Translations under genes and position numbers: made by a program
Notes under the pieces: generated by a model
The model's database searches: none
Seen by the model: the letters and a program-made list of their open reading frames with translations, nothing else
Told to the model about the DNA's origin: nothing
In this document: one piece after another, positions 9,438 through 20,090 of the stretch
Position numbering within the stretch: the stretch's first letter is position 1
Layout of the letters: each line of letters starts with the position of its first letter
Origin: Tepidibacillus fermentans
Lineage (GTDB): Bacteria > Bacillota > Bacilli > Tepidibacillales > Tepidibacillaceae
Length of the DNA: 45,173 nt
Assembly (NCBI RefSeq): GCF_004342885.1
Contig: NZ_SMAB01000020.1
Span: 1-45,173, forward strand
Direction of reading: 5' to 3'

Positions 9438-10976
9438 TTATTCCCATTCAATCGTCGCAGGTGGCTTTGATGTAATGTCTAAAACGATACGATTAATTCC
9501 CTCTACTTCATTAACGATACGATTCGATATTTTTTCTAAAACGTCATATGGTATTCTTGCCCAATCTGCCGTCATTCCATCGATTGATGTTACGGCGCGA
9601 ATTGCAACGGTATAAGCATAAGTCCTGATATCTCCCATAACGCCTACACTACGAACGTCAGGCAAGACTGTAAAATATTGCCATATTTCTCGATCTAGTC
9701 CCGCTTTTTTTATTTCATCTCGAAGAATATAATCAGATTCACGAACAATTTCTAATTTATCTTCCGTAACTTCACCTAGAACGCGAATAGCCAATCCAGG
9801 ACCAGGGAAGGGTTGACGCCAAACAATTTCATCTGGAATCCCTAATTCGGTTCCAACTTTTCTTACTTCATCTTTAAATAACGTATTTAATGGTTCGATT
9901 AATTGGAATTGGATATCCTCTGGTAACCCACCAACATTATGGTGGGATTTAATGGTTTGGGCTGTTTTCGTTCCACTTTCAATAATATCGGTATAAAGGG
10001 TCCCTTGAGCTAAGAAATCAAATTCCCCTAGTTTTTGAGATTCCTCCTCAAAAACACGGATAAATTCATTTCCTATAATCTTACGTTTTTGTTCCGGATC
10101 ACTTACACCCTCTAGCTTGGCAAGAAAGCGATCTTTGGCATCAATTTTGATCACATTCATGTTGAATTTTTCACCAAAGGTTTCCATCACACTCTCTGCT
10201 TCGCCTTTTCGAAGTAATCCATGATCAACAAACATACAGGTTAATTGGTCACCAATTGCCTTGTGTACAAGTACTGCTACAACAGAGGAGTCAACACCCC
10301 CGCTTAACGCACACAATACTTTTTTATCACCAACGGTTTCACGGATTTCCTTTATTTTCTCCTCAATAAAGGTCTCCATTGACCAGTTTTTTTCTACTTT
10401 ACAAACATCAAATAGGAAATTTTTCAACATCTCCATCCCATAAATGGAATGTTGTACTTCCGGATGAAATTGTACTGCATAAAATTTTTTATCTTGGTGG
10501 CTCATAGCAGCAATTGGAGCATGGTCAGTACTTGCATCAATTTGAAAACCAAACGGTGGTTCTACGACTAAATCGGAGTGACTCATCCATACTTGTTGAG
10601 TCTTTTTAAGGCCTTTGTATAAAGGAGAATCATTTTTCACTTCTATATTTGCTTTCCCATATTCCCTAACATTTGCTCGTTCCACTTTCCCTTTTAATTG
10701 ATGAGTCATTAATTGCATCCCATAACAAATACCGAGAATCGGAATTCCTAATTCATAGATTTTCGGATCTACAATGGGTGCATCTTCAACATAAACACTA
10801 GCTGGTCCACCAGAAAATACAATTCCTTTTGGATTCATTTCTCTAATTTTTTCGACAGAAGTATCAAAAGGAATCAATTCACTATACACACCTAGTTCGC
10901 GAATTCTACGTGCAATCAATTGATTATATTGTCCACCAAAATCTAGAACAACGACCATTTCATTTGGTTTTTCCAC
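9438..10976 (-). CDS. guaA: GMP synthase (glutamine-hydrolysing)
   Basis: 512 residues. GuaA converts XMP to GMP with glutamine and ATP. The N-terminal class I amidotransferase domain has the nucleophile Cys in GICYGMQLM (about residue 84) and the His/Glu pair in FHPEVQHS. The ATP pyrophosphatase domain has the SGGVDSS PP-loop near residue 228. The C-terminal dimerisation domain ends in the expected KPPATIEWE. The start is a GTG with AAGGAGGAG five bases upstream. It lies upstream of the permease on the same strand, with a separate promoter between, so guanine synthesis and salvage genes are neighbours. Confidence 0.97.
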   Translation of the reverse strand: MEKPNEMVVVLDFGGQYNQLIARRIRELGVYSELIPFDTSVEKIREMNPKGIVFSGGPASVYVEDAPIVDPKIYELGIPILGICYGMQLMTHQLKGKVERANVREYGKANIEVKNDSPLYKGLKKTQQVWMSHSDLVVEPPFGFQIDASTDHAPIAAMSHQDKKFYAVQFHPEVQHSIYGMEMLKNFLFDVCKVEKNWSMETFIEEKIKEIRETVGDKKVLCALSGGVDSSVVAVLVHKAIGDQLTCMFVDHGLLRKGEAESVMETFGEKFNMNVIKIDAKDRFLAKLEGVSDPEQKRKIIGNEFIRVFEEESQKLGEFDFLAQGTLYTDIIESGTKTAQTIKSHHNVGGLPEDIQFQLIEPLNTLFKDEVRKVGTELGIPDEIVWRQPFPGPGLAIRVLGEVTEDKLEIVRESDYILRDEIKKAGLDREIWQYFTVLPDVRSVGVMGDIRTYAYTVAIRAVTSIDGMTADWARIPYDVLEKISNRIVNEVEGINRIVLDITSKPPATIEWE

Positions 10977-11037
10977 GAAAGCTCCTCCTTAGCGGCTCAC
11001 TTCGTATAACTTCCTAGGTTTTTCATTCATTGCTGCC

Positions 11038-11067
11038 ATTCTAACAAAATTCGTCAAATAGCGTCAA
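11038..11067 (-). promoter_or_regulatory. promoter of guaA
   Basis: Minus-strand -35 TTGACG (11067-11062), 18-base spacer, -10 TAGAAT (11043-11038), about 60 bases ahead of the guaA start. I see no purine-riboswitch aptamer in this leader. Confidence 0.65.
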
Positions 11068-11116
11068 GCAAGAATTTTTCATTTATTCTACCATAAAATA
11101 TCATAATTTTAGTAAT

Positions 11117-11149
11117 AGAAAAGGTCCTTTCTTTGAATAGAAAGGACCT
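11117..11149 (-). terminator. terminator after groEL
   Basis: Stem AGGTCCTTTC / GAAAGGACCT with an 8-base loop, followed on the minus strand by TTTTC. Confidence 0.85.
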
Positions 11150-11168
11150 GTTGAATTGCCAATTACGA

Positions 11169-12803
<1,635 letters not shown>

Positions 12804-12883
12804 CTATACATTTTTTCTCGAACATTTATGTTAGTGTGCTGATTCGTTAAGTATGAAAAAACTTCACGTATAACGCAGGTACT

Positions 12884-13171
12884 CTATTCAATGATGGCAA
12901 GAATATCGCTTTCACGCATGATTAAGTATTCTTTATCTTGATATTTTAATTCTGTTCCTGCGTATTTGGAATAGATGACACGATCTCCTTCTTTAACATC
13001 TAATGGTTCCCGTTCTCCTTTTTCATTGCGACGGCTACCTACTGCAATAACACGGCCTTCTTGTGGCTTTTCTTTCGCAGTATCTGGTAGAACAATTCCG
13101 CTAGCAGTAGTTTGTTCTTTTTCAATTGGTTCAATAACGACACGATCACCAACTGGTTTAATCATCTTCAC
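12884..13171 (-). CDS. groES: co-chaperonin GroES (Hsp10)
   Basis: 95 residues, the heptameric lid of GroEL. It begins [20 protein letters not shown] and holds the mobile loop ([17 protein letters not shown], about residues 23-39). The ORF has two possible starts: ATG AAA ATG ATT; GAGG lies upstream. As first gene of the operon it is preceded by a perfect CIRCE operator and a SigA-type promoter, which fits heat-shock control by HrcA. Confidence 0.97.
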   Translation of the reverse strand: MKMIKPVGDRVVIEPIEKEQTTASGIVLPDTAKEKPQEGRVIAVGSRRNEKGEREPLDVKEGDRVIYSKYAGTELKYQDKEYLIMRESDILAIIE

Positions 13172-13204
13172 AGAAACCTCCTTATTATGTTTATTATCCT
13201 TTTA

Positions 13205-13231
13205 TTAGCACTCGCCTTAATAGAGTGCTAA
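13205..13231 (-). promoter_or_regulatory. CIRCE operator (HrcA binding site)
   Basis: Perfect inverted repeat TTAGCACTC-N9-GAGTGCTAA. It lies between the promoter and groES and matches the HrcA consensus exactly. Confidence 0.97.
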
Positions 13232-13241
13232 CACATTTTTA

Positions 13242-13270
13242 ATAATAATAAAACTTAGCATATTTTTCAA
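13242..13270 (-). promoter_or_regulatory. groESL promoter
   Basis: Minus-strand -35 TTGAAA (13270-13265), 17-base spacer, -10 TATTAT (13247-13242), immediately upstream of CIRCE. Confidence 0.75.
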
Positions 13271-13421
13271 GTCGTTTTATTAAAATTTTTCCGTCAAACA
13301 GTATGCCCAAATTCTAGCATAATATTCCAACGAAAGATACAAAAAAAATAAGTGCTACGAGGAACACCAATAAGAATATTATAATCGTTTCCAAATTAGT
13401 AATTAGTGAAGCATTCATTTA

Positions 13422-13736
13422 TTATGGTAGAGAAAGTATGGCTTTGTTGCCATTAGGACAATAATAGGTGTTTCTATCCTGAATCGAGGTACATTTGTTT
13501 TTCAAAAACGATTCAATTACAATCTTACGTTCACTATCTTTCATAATCTCAGTTTCAAATAGATCTAATAAAGTTTTTACAGCCTTAGAGCTCATAATAT
13601 TTATCTGAGTATTAGTTAGCCCATGTTCATGTAATTTAGTAATTTCTTCTTCGGTAAAAAGTTTAATTGTAGCTTCAGGATTGCTAACTAATAGTGAGAA
13701 CTTCTCCTGCCAATCGCCAATTAGTTTTAATGCCAC
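13422..13736 (-). CDS. hypothetical protein, possibly 5'-truncated
   Basis: 104 residues from a GTG start at 13736. It is helical and charged, with no signal peptide, and ends in a Cys-containing tail (NTYYCPNGNKA). I recognise no family. The same frame stays open for about 29 codons upstream of the GTG (for example NDKKRFSGFVPRDQSQPDHT) without any ATG, GTG or TTG. This suggests that the 5' end of an older gene was lost and that the GTG may be only a fortuitous start. It is the first gene of the AT-rich accessory block beyond groES. Confidence 0.4.
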   Translation of the reverse strand: MALKLIGDWQEKFSLLVSNPEATIKLFTEEEITKLHEHGLTNTQINIMSSKAVKTLLDLFETEIMKDSERKIVIESFLKNKCTSIQDRNTYYCPNGNKAILSLP

Positions 13737-13920
13737 ATCACCTGTAAGGAAAGTATGATCGGGCTGACTCTGATCACGAGGAACAAATCCAGAAAATCTT
13801 TTCTTATCATTATAATTCCCCTTTTAAAACTTACCAATCTGTTATTCGCGATAAGCAATTGAAATATAGGTATTTTAGTTCGGATTAGTATTGCTTCGTA
13901 CTCACAACACTACTAATTTT

Positions 13921-14505
13921 TTATTCAGGCCTTATAATAATTTGTTCGGATTTTTCAAACCATTGAATCCACCTTGAATCATTAAAAAAGCCTTTATCCT
14001 GAATGGATTCCCATTCTTCTTCAGGGAATATTTCATTTGAGATCTGATTGATCAATTTTAACTTAATTTGATAGCTTTTGAGTTCTTCTAAATCATCTTC
14101 ATCTAGTAATATACTACTACCCTCGATACTCCGAGCGTTTGAATTACGTAAAAAGTTTCGTAAACCTTTAAAGTAATCATTAAATATGAGGGGTGACTGT
14201 AAATTCTTTGTATAAATTTTATTGTAGGTTGCATACAAACCATTTAAATTAGCTATATTCTCCTGTAATAAATTACTTATTCCGTCCATATCATCTAAAG
14301 TTATGGTTTTCTTCGCGATCCATTGATTTAATGTTTCTTCTAATTCCTTCATACTAGACAATGAAGAGAAAAAAATACCATATGCATCTTCATTAATAAT
14401 TTCCAATAAAATTTTGTTTTGTTTCTGTTCTTGTAAATATAAATACCCAAGCAGTAAAGTAATCAGAAATAAAACCATTTCAAGTATAATAACCGTTTTC
14501 TTCAT
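13921..14505 (-). CDS. hypothetical membrane-anchored protein (194 aa)
   Basis: Starts MKKTVIILEMVLFLITLLLG: a short positive N-terminus and one hydrophobic helix (residues 4-22), then a helical, acidic soluble domain of about 170 residues presumably outside the membrane. The start at 14505 is chosen because GGAGG lies about seven bases upstream; the longer frame to 14547 would bury the membrane helix and lacks a site. I recognise no family. It is followed in the same orientation by other small exported proteins and remnants, so the neighbourhood looks like cell-envelope accessory genes. Confidence 0.6.
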   Translation of the reverse strand: MKKTVIILEMVLFLITLLLGYLYLQEQKQNKILLEIINEDAYGIFFSSLSSMKELEETLNQWIAKKTITLDDMDGISNLLQENIANLNGLYATYNKIYTKNLQSPLIFNDYFKGLRNFLRNSNARSIEGSSILLDEDDLEELKSYQIKLKLINQISNEIFPEEEWESIQDKGFFNDSRWIQWFEKSEQIIIRPE

Positions 14506-14609
14506 AAAAAGTCCTCCATAGGAATGTAACGAACAGATTGGGCACAACAGTACACCAGTCTGTAAATTATTTCAATAGAAATTAACCTGCATTACAAATA
14601 TAAGGGAAT

Positions 14610-14765
14610 TTAGGTTGTAAATTTCTTAAAGTATTTATCTATCCAGTTAAATAAAATTATTATTTTATGGAAAAATTGTTCATCTTTTACAATTAACGGA
14701 CCATCTATTGTTAATTTTTGTTGTTCCTGTCCAAAATTCTCCTTACTTTTAGGAATTGGACAGGA
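14610..14765 (-). pseudogene. gene remnant, C-terminal fragment
   Basis: A 51-codon open stretch ending in TAA at 14612-14610, with protein-like composition (for example QKLTIDGPLIVKDEQFFHKI and LFNWIDKYFKKF). It is bounded upstream by an in-frame TAG and has no ATG, GTG or TTG start, so it looks like the 3' end of a decayed gene. It sits between two hypothetical genes on the same strand. Function unknown. Confidence 0.3.
14725..14765. repeat. imperfect inverted repeat
   Basis: Arms TCCTGTCCAAAATTC (14725-14739) and GAATTGGACAGGA (14753-14765), complementary apart from an extra AA in the left arm. The minus-strand loop contains AAGGAG. There is no T-run, so it is not a classical terminator. 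It lies at the 5' edge of the neighbouring gene remnant. Confidence 0.5.
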
Positions 14766-14799
14766 CTAATGTAGATAATTATTTGAAATACTTATATTA

Positions 14800-15366
14800 T
14801 TATCTTGTGTTATTGATTAAATCTGCTGCAAAATTTAATCCATCTTGTTCAGTAAATAGGCTACTTAAATGAAATTTCATCAAGTAATAAACATCTTTAT
14901 CATTAAATAGTAGGAATAATATTTTTCCACGTTTTGTTTCTTCTAATTTGTATTCTACTAGTACATCCCCAATTTTTTTATTTTCTGAGCCTGATAAAGA
15001 AGATGAACCTTTTCCTATATTAAGTTCAACAGTCTTTTCACCTTTATATTCACCATAAAGAATTCTCATTCTATTATTTTCCTCAATTTGTTGCTTTTGT
15101 TCATCAGTTAATGATATGAGCTCTCCTTTTTCGTTTGCATAGATGACTTGAGCAATATAACGATTTCCCGTTGTTTTTAAATCTAATTCGGGTGGTAGCA
15201 ATAAACTAATAAAGGTTATCGGTAAATTCTCCTGTGTAGGGATTGTTATATTTACATCCATCTGTTTTTCTATTTCTCTTTCAATATCACTAGGAAATGT
15301 ATTTTTACTACAAGCTGTAAGCCCCATACTTAAAAGGAAAATTATGATAAATATTTTTTTATTCAT
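14800..15366 (-). CDS. predicted lipoprotein of unknown function
   Basis: 188 residues. The N-terminus MNKKIFIIIFLLSMGLTACS is a signal peptide with a lipobox (LTAC, Cys at 19), so the mature protein should be lipid-anchored on the outer face of the membrane. The remainder is a mixed alpha/beta domain with the segments LPPELDLKTTGNRYIAQVIY and GDVLVEYKLEETKRGKILF. I recognise no named family. It lies between a membrane-anchored protein and a secreted DUF4367-like protein on the same strand, with gaps of over 100 bases, so an operon is possible but not shown. Confidence 0.65.
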   Translation of the reverse strand: MNKKIFIIIFLLSMGLTACSKNTFPSDIEREIEKQMDVNITIPTQENLPITFISLLLPPELDLKTTGNRYIAQVIYANEKGELISLTDEQKQQIEENNRMRILYGEYKGEKTVELNIGKGSSSLSGSENKKIGDVLVEYKLEETKRGKILFLLFNDKDVYYLMKFHLSSLFTEQDGLNFAADLINNTR

Positions 15367-15502
15367 AATTTCTCACCGTCCCATTAATATTTAAATACTA
15401 ATAGCAATTTTCTATCAATTAGAAAAGATAATGGGCATGATTGCTTGAACCACTAATAAGCTTTAACCACTATCAAATAATATTATCTACCTACTATTTT
15501 AA

Positions 15503-16057
15503 TTACTTTAATGACTCAGCAAACTTAAGAATTTCTTCTTTAGTTATATTACCTTTTGAAATTATAAAATGATTAGTCTTATTTTTATACCAACTCAAAG
15601 CAATTATCTCTTTATCCGGATACTCTAATATTTGCCCTTCCACTCCTTGTATCATTAAATCTTGAGTATCATTGTCTCCAATTATTACTTGTGCAGCTTT
15701 TGTTGTATAGTCGATCCAATTACTAGGGTCATTTTGATTTCTATATCTGATAGTAATTGCTTTATGTGCTTCTATATTAAGTTTAACTCCATTTTTGAAT
15801 TCCGCAGGTGGTTCATTATATATTACATTCTCCATTTTATAGTTCTTAGGAAGATAAGTTGGCAATAATACTTCTATGTTAGACATAAGCTCTTTGCCCT
15901 TTTCCAAGGAAACCTGAGCTGGTTGAGAAGTAATTTGACTTTCCGATTTTATTTGATGTTTTACACCATTGTTTTTAGTTTGTTCCGTATATTCAGCGTA
16001 CCCAATTCCACTAAACATCAATGCTATTATAAGACTAGCAAAAATAATCCTTTTCAT
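15503..16057 (-). CDS. secreted protein with DUF4367-like domain
   Basis: 184 residues. A signal peptide (MKRIIFASLIIALMFSGIGY, cleavage probably after YA) is followed by a linker and then, from about residue 60, a domain resembling DUF4367: LPTYLPKNYKMENVIYNEPP, AITIRYRNQND, and LSWYKNKTNHFIISKGNITK before the C-terminal KEEILKFAESLK helix. Such domains often form the extracellular part of anti-sigma or sporulation-related membrane proteins, but here there is no transmembrane anchor besides the signal. GGAG lies upstream of the ATG. The biological role is unknown. Confidence 0.6.
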   Translation of the reverse strand: MKRIIFASLIIALMFSGIGYAEYTEQTKNNGVKHQIKSESQITSQPAQVSLEKGKELMSNIEVLLPTYLPKNYKMENVIYNEPPAEFKNGVKLNIEAHKAITIRYRNQNDPSNWIDYTTKAAQVIIGDNDTQDLMIQGVEGQILEYPDKEIIALSWYKNKTNHFIISKGNITKEEILKFAESLK

Positions 16058-16086
16058 AAAGATATCTCCCTTCCTTGAACAAATAA

Positions 16087-16242
16087 TTATGGTTGATAAG
16101 CAAATCTATCATAATGAGCAGAATAAGTAGGACCATCAATACCATCTTCACTAGCATATACTACAAGCTCAGTATAAAGATTTTGAACCTCCGCAGTATA
16201 ACTTATTGCTGCTTCCTGAGCTAAAGTAACAGGGTCAGAATA
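16087..16242 (-). pseudogene. 3' remnant of a gene cut by the IS110 element
   Basis: 51 codons on the minus strand ending in TAA at 16089-16087. It reads as genuine coding sequence (SDPVTLAQEAAISYTAEVQN, LYTELVVYASEDGIDGP) but has no start, because it abuts the truncated end of the IS110 transposase gene at about 16243-16265. It is probably the C-terminus of another secreted or envelope protein of this block. The family is unknown. Confidence 0.5.
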
Positions 16243-17284
16243 GAAACATAAATAAGTTTTTTCTTCGAGTTTTCCCCTTATACTTTCCAGAACTGTGTTC
16301 TCTCAAGGATAGCCCTGCTAAATTCACTAATTGCTGGGAGTGCTTATACTTTGTAATGTCACCAACTTCAGCGAAGAACTGGGCAACAGTTATGGTACCT
16401 AAGCCTTGTATATTCATCATTTCTTTAGCCCCTGGTATCGTTTCTACAATGGTCTCAATTTCTTGATCTAATTGTTCTAATTGCTGTTTGTACAGTTCGT
16501 ATTGATCAAGTAAACATTCCAATTCACGTTTAGCAAACTGTATACCAATTTTGATACCAATGCTTTTTTTGGCTGTTTCCACCAACTTCGTTGCTCGTTT
16601 AATTCCAACACCACGTTGTACAAACGGCTTCCATTTTCCTAAAACTTCTTCCGGAGTCATCTTGATTATTTCTGAGGGAAAGGGGAATAACCTTAGCGTA
16701 CAAAGTGCAGCCTTTCCTTCCCAATCTCCAAAAACATCGAAATACTCTGGGAAATACCGTTGAATGTGATTCTGAATGCGACCTTCAGTAATCATGAGCT
16801 GTTGGACGAGTTGATCTCTTAATTTGACGCCTTCTCTCAGTTCGGCATATATCCCGTCTAAGAGATTAGGTACGGAGTATCTCCCGTCTTTTATCAGCTG
16901 TGCAATTACTTTCGCATCCTTGGTATCGTTTTTCGTTGGGGAGTTATCATCAAGCTCTTTACTTTTCTTTACGTGCATTGGATTTACTAAAACAAAGTCA
17001 TATCCTTTTGCGATTAGAAAATAGGTTAGATTTAACCAGTAATGGCCAGTCGGCTCGACACCAAAAATAACATGAGTTTTATTTTTTTCTTTTTTATGTC
17101 TTTCGACATAGTCCACCAGTTTTTGAAAGCCATATATTCGATTCTCAAAGATCAGACGCTTTCCAAACTCTATGCCACGGTCATCTTGTGCACGTGCGAC
17201 ATGTTTGTCTTTGGCAACATCAATACCAATGATTAGTGTTGTTGGTTTGATTTGCGCTATTTTGTGATTTTGGTTATAATTCAT
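16235..17284 (-). pseudogene. IS110-family transposase, C-terminally truncated
   Basis: 349 codons. IS110 enzymes recombine DNA with a DEDD RuvC-like domain plus a serine-bearing C-terminal Tnp_20 domain. The N-terminal domain is intact: Asp in IIGIDVAKDKH, Glu in FGVEPTGHYWLNL, and Asp-rich DDNSPTKNDTKDAKVIAQL. The C-terminal domain begins normally (IQGLGTITVAQFFAEVGDIT, NLAGLSLREHSSGKYKGKT) but then runs into RRKNLFMFLF and stops, some 70-80 residues short. The start at 17284 follows GGGAGGACTC; the frame extends to 17323 without a site. It is probably inactive because the C-terminus is lost. Confidence 0.85.
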
Positions 17285-17400
17285 TTTGAGTCCTCCCTTG
17301 ATATTTATTAAATTCGGGGTCAATGCATTGACACCCTGTACTATACCAAGAGGGCTCTTTTTTGTTAACCCTCAAAATTTCTTTCTAACAGGAATGCTCC
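16265..17400 (-). mobile_element. 3'-truncated IS110-family insertion sequence
   Basis: Covers the transposase frame and its structured leader. The downstream end lies where transposase-like sequence stops (around 16265) and a host gene fragment begins. The upstream boundary is a guess at about 17400, past the leader hairpins; IS110 elements usually lack terminal inverted repeats, so the edge cannot be read from this sequence alone. Confidence 0.55.
17295..17375 (-). ncRNA. candidate bridge RNA leader of the IS110 element
   Basis: The non-coding leader directly upstream of the transposase start folds into at least two hairpins: GAGGG/CCCTC arms at 17350-17373, and GGG-GTCAATGCATTGAC-CCC around the perfect 14-base palindrome at 17319-17332. 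In the IS110 subgroup of this family, the 5' leader encodes a bridge RNA whose loops pair with target and donor DNA. Location and structure fit; loop pairings cannot be assigned without intact element ends. Confidence 0.35.
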
Positions 17401-17459
17401 TTTTTTTTCATATTTTTAAAATTAGTGCTAATCTTTGATTACCTATTTCTTTATCATTG

Positions 17460-17481
17460 TTGATTTTCCTTTAAAATGGAA
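17460..17481 (+). repeat. 22-bp direct repeat, copy A
   Basis: TTGATTTTCCTTTAAAATGG followed by AA. It matches copy B at 20826-20847 at 21 of 22 positions, with weaker similarity continuing to the left. It lies 54 bases before the XRE-TPR regulator. It contains the near-palindrome TTCC-N8-GGAA (minus-strand reading) and a -35-like TTGATT. Confidence 0.6.
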
Positions 17482-17535
17482 TTAAATAATGTAATTTGTT
17501 TATCGCTCCTACATATTTAAGAAGGAGGCAACGTC

Positions 17536-18807
17536 ATGCATATTGGTAATCGAATTAAGAAATTACGTGAATCTTTGGGGATTAAAAGGAAAGACTTTGC
17601 TTCAGGTGTTATATCCTACTCTCACTTAAGCAATATTGAGGTTGGTAAAAATGGTGCTTCAGAAGAGATATTAATCGCAATTGCAAAAAAACTTAATGTG
17701 CCAAAAGAATATTTAACAAGATATAAGGATATTGATCATGATTTAGAGACCAAATTATCCTCTTTGAAAGCGAATCTAGATCTTAAAAACTTAGATGAAG
17801 CAGAGTCAATTTTAGAGAATATAAAAAAAGATTATCCTTATATTAACTCTATCGATCAAGAAGCTCTCTATTATTTGTTAGAAAGCTACTATTATTTCAG
17901 AACAAACAATCATAAGGATTTTGCAATAATTTATGAGAAAGAATTATTACCCCTTCTCGAAATCGTGGAGATAGACCGTATTCCCTCAGAACTTTTTAAA
18001 GAAACTTATTATTACCTAAATGCTGTCAACCATTTTACAAATAAACAATATGAGGATAGTTACCAATGTTTTCTTAAACAACTTCCTTTAGTAAAAGATC
18101 CGATTATAAAGGCCGGAACTAACTACAATATTGCCTTATCTTTGGCAAAATTAAACAAAACAAATCTAGCCATTCCGTATGCTAATAATGCCTTAGATGT
18201 TTATCTTCATGAAAACAAATGGACAAATGCAGCTGAAAATTATACTTTATTAGGTGGTTTATATATAGAGGAACGAGATTTTGCCAGTGCAGAACAAAAT
18301 TTGCAAAAAGCTTTAGATCTAGCTGAAAATTTTAATAATGAAAAACTTAAAGGGAAAATATATCATAACTTAGGAATCGTATACAAAAACCTTAAGAAAT
18401 TAAATAAAAGTATGGATTACTTTTTAAAAAGTTTAGAACTTAATAAAGCCACAAATAATGAGCTGTTTATTACATATGAATCTATTATGGAGATATATTT
18501 AGAACAAAATTCCTTAGATGATTTAACTAACATTCTTAAAGAAGCTAAGCAATATTGTAATAAGGAAGAGGATGCCTACCATTTTAAGATAATTGAGGCT
18601 AAATTACTCTTAAAGCAAAATCAATTGGCAGAGTACGAATTGTTGATGAAAGAAGCTATAGAATATTATTATAAAAATAAAATGTGGAAGCATTTATTAC
18701 CGATTTCTGAGGAATTGGGTAATTTCTATAAAGAGTCAAAAAAGTATAAACCGGCATCCCAATATTATAAAATTGCGTTGGATGCTGTAAGTGATCTATA
18801 TAAATAA
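17536..18807 (+). CDS. XRE-TPR transcriptional regulator, RRNPP-like
   Basis: 423 residues. Residues 1-62 form an XRE helix-turn-helix (IGNRIKKLRESLGIKRKDFA, SYSHLSNIEVGKNGASEEIL). The remainder is an array of TPR-type repeats, for example ENYTLLGGLYIEERDFASAE and KIYHNLGIVYKNLKKLNKSM. This architecture is that of RRNPP regulators (PlcR, NprR and relatives), which bind a short imported signalling peptide. AAGGAGG lies seven bases before the ATG. It diverges from the truncated IS110 and converges on an MFS exporter linked to a radical SAM remnant, so it probably controlled a peptide system. I found no obvious signal-peptide gene. Confidence 0.82.
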   Translation: MHIGNRIKKLRESLGIKRKDFASGVISYSHLSNIEVGKNGASEEILIAIAKKLNVPKEYLTRYKDIDHDLETKLSSLKANLDLKNLDEAESILENIKKDYPYINSIDQEALYYLLESYYYFRTNNHKDFAIIYEKELLPLLEIVEIDRIPSELFKETYYYLNAVNHFTNKQYEDSYQCFLKQLPLVKDPIIKAGTNYNIALSLAKLNKTNLAIPYANNALDVYLHENKWTNAAENYTLLGGLYIEERDFASAEQNLQKALDLAENFNNEKLKGKIYHNLGIVYKNLKKLNKSMDYFLKSLELNKATNNELFITYESIMEIYLEQNSLDDLTNILKEAKQYCNKEEDAYHFKIIEAKLLLKQNQLAEYELLMKEAIEYYYKNKMWKHLLPISEELGNFYKESKKYKPASQYYKIALDAVSDLYK

Positions 18808-18823
18808 TGAATAGTTATTATCG

Positions 18824-20059
18824 TCAGTTTTCAACTTGTTCTTCCTTTATTTGAATTTTATTAGATAAGTGATTGCTATAAAAAATTAATCCATTTAAGA
18901 AGACTAACAATCCCGAAATCAACATAATGTACTTAACACCTATTCGGTCAGCAATATAGCCACCTATTCCTTTCGAAATTGGCCTAAGTGATTGTGTTGA
19001 AAAAACTCGGATACCCATAATTTTCCCCATGACCTCTTCTTTAGTGTACAATTGATAGAGAGTATTAACATTAATTTGTTCAACACTTAATATTACGCCG
19101 ATTAGGATATAAATAAGAAAAGTTGAGATGTGGGGGAAGGCCATTATAAAAATGATCATTAAAATTCCCATTAGAATTTCACTCAATATAATTAATTTCA
19201 TATGAGAAATTTTTATTTTAAAACTTACTAATGAACCAATAATCAATCCTATAGATAATGAAGAATTAAGAATCCCTATATATAAAGGGTTTTCAAAGCT
19301 ATCTTTTACCAATACGATGAGTAAGCTAAAAAAGGGTTCACTTACAAAATTAGAAAGACTATAAATTAGCATTAACCGAAGTATGATTTTATTACCTTTT
19401 ATATATGATAAACCTTCTTTTACTTCACTTAAGTCAAAAATTTTAGAGGCTTCTCTTTTTCCATTTTTATCAAGAGTTGAAGGGTTATAAATAATACGGA
19501 GCATAAGTGAAATAGAAATTATAAATGTTAAAGTATTTATCACATATATAGTCTCAAGACCTGTAAATTTGACTAGGAAACCAGCTAAAATAGGCCCAAT
19601 TACGAAATTCACCTGATCTACCAACTCCATAAATCCATTCGCGTTTGTTAAATCCTTTTTATCTACAATCGTCGGAATAAATGAATAATAATTAGGAACC
19701 CAAATGGCCTGTAACATACCATGAATAAAAAATATTAGATAAAATAATAGAATAGAAGATTGAACAATAGTCAAAATTATCACAATGATATTTATAATTA
19801 TAGATAATATATCGATTATAATTAATATGTTCTTTTTATTAAACTTATCACCTAGAGTACCTCCAAATACTGAAAAAAGTATTTCTGGTAGGCTCATACT
19901 GATCATAGCTAAAGCAAAAAGAAGTGCTGAATTATTTGATATTTGCAAAACGAACCATACTATAGCAAACATAAACAGGGAATCCCCAAATCTTGATATA
20001 GCCTGCCCATAAAAATAATATTTAAAGTTTTTATTAGTTGTCAGTAATGATAAATTCAT
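18824..20059 (-). CDS. MFS efflux transporter
   Basis: 411 residues with about 12 hydrophobic segments. The N-terminal half carries RFGDSLFMFAIVWFVLQISN and the loop GGTLGDKFNKKNI, the major-facilitator motif A region. Overall it resembles the MefA-like or 'MDR' exporters of Bacillota. It starts 31 bases after the radical SAM remnant on the same strand, with GGAGAAG before the ATG, so the two were probably one operon. In that setting it is most simply the exporter or immunity pump for a modified peptide (inference); general drug efflux is possible. Confidence 0.75.
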   Translation of the reverse strand: MNLSLLTTNKNFKYYFYGQAISRFGDSLFMFAIVWFVLQISNNSALLFALAMISMSLPEILFSVFGGTLGDKFNKKNILIIIDILSIIINIIVIILTIVQSSILLFYLIFFIHGMLQAIWVPNYYSFIPTIVDKKDLTNANGFMELVDQVNFVIGPILAGFLVKFTGLETIYVINTLTFIISISLMLRIIYNPSTLDKNGKREASKIFDLSEVKEGLSYIKGNKIILRLMLIYSLSNFVSEPFFSLLIVLVKDSFENPLYIGILNSSLSIGLIIGSLVSFKIKISHMKLIILSEILMGILMIIFIMAFPHISTFLIYILIGVILSVEQINVNTLYQLYTKEEVMGKIMGIRVFSTQSLRPISKGIGGYIADRIGVKYIMLISGLLVFLNGLIFYSNHLSNKIQIKEEQVEN

Positions 20060-20090
20060 ATTTTCTTCTCCAAATTATCAAATTTTATAA

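Noticed and set aside
10981-11037. Second purine riboswitch in front of guaA
   Set aside because: A short stretch resembles part of P1 (ACTTCGTATAA), but no P2/P3, AATATGG or CCGTAAA elements are present.
17284-17323. Longer start for the IS110 transposase
   Set aside because: The extension lies within the structured leader and covers the ribosome binding site of the ATG at 17284.
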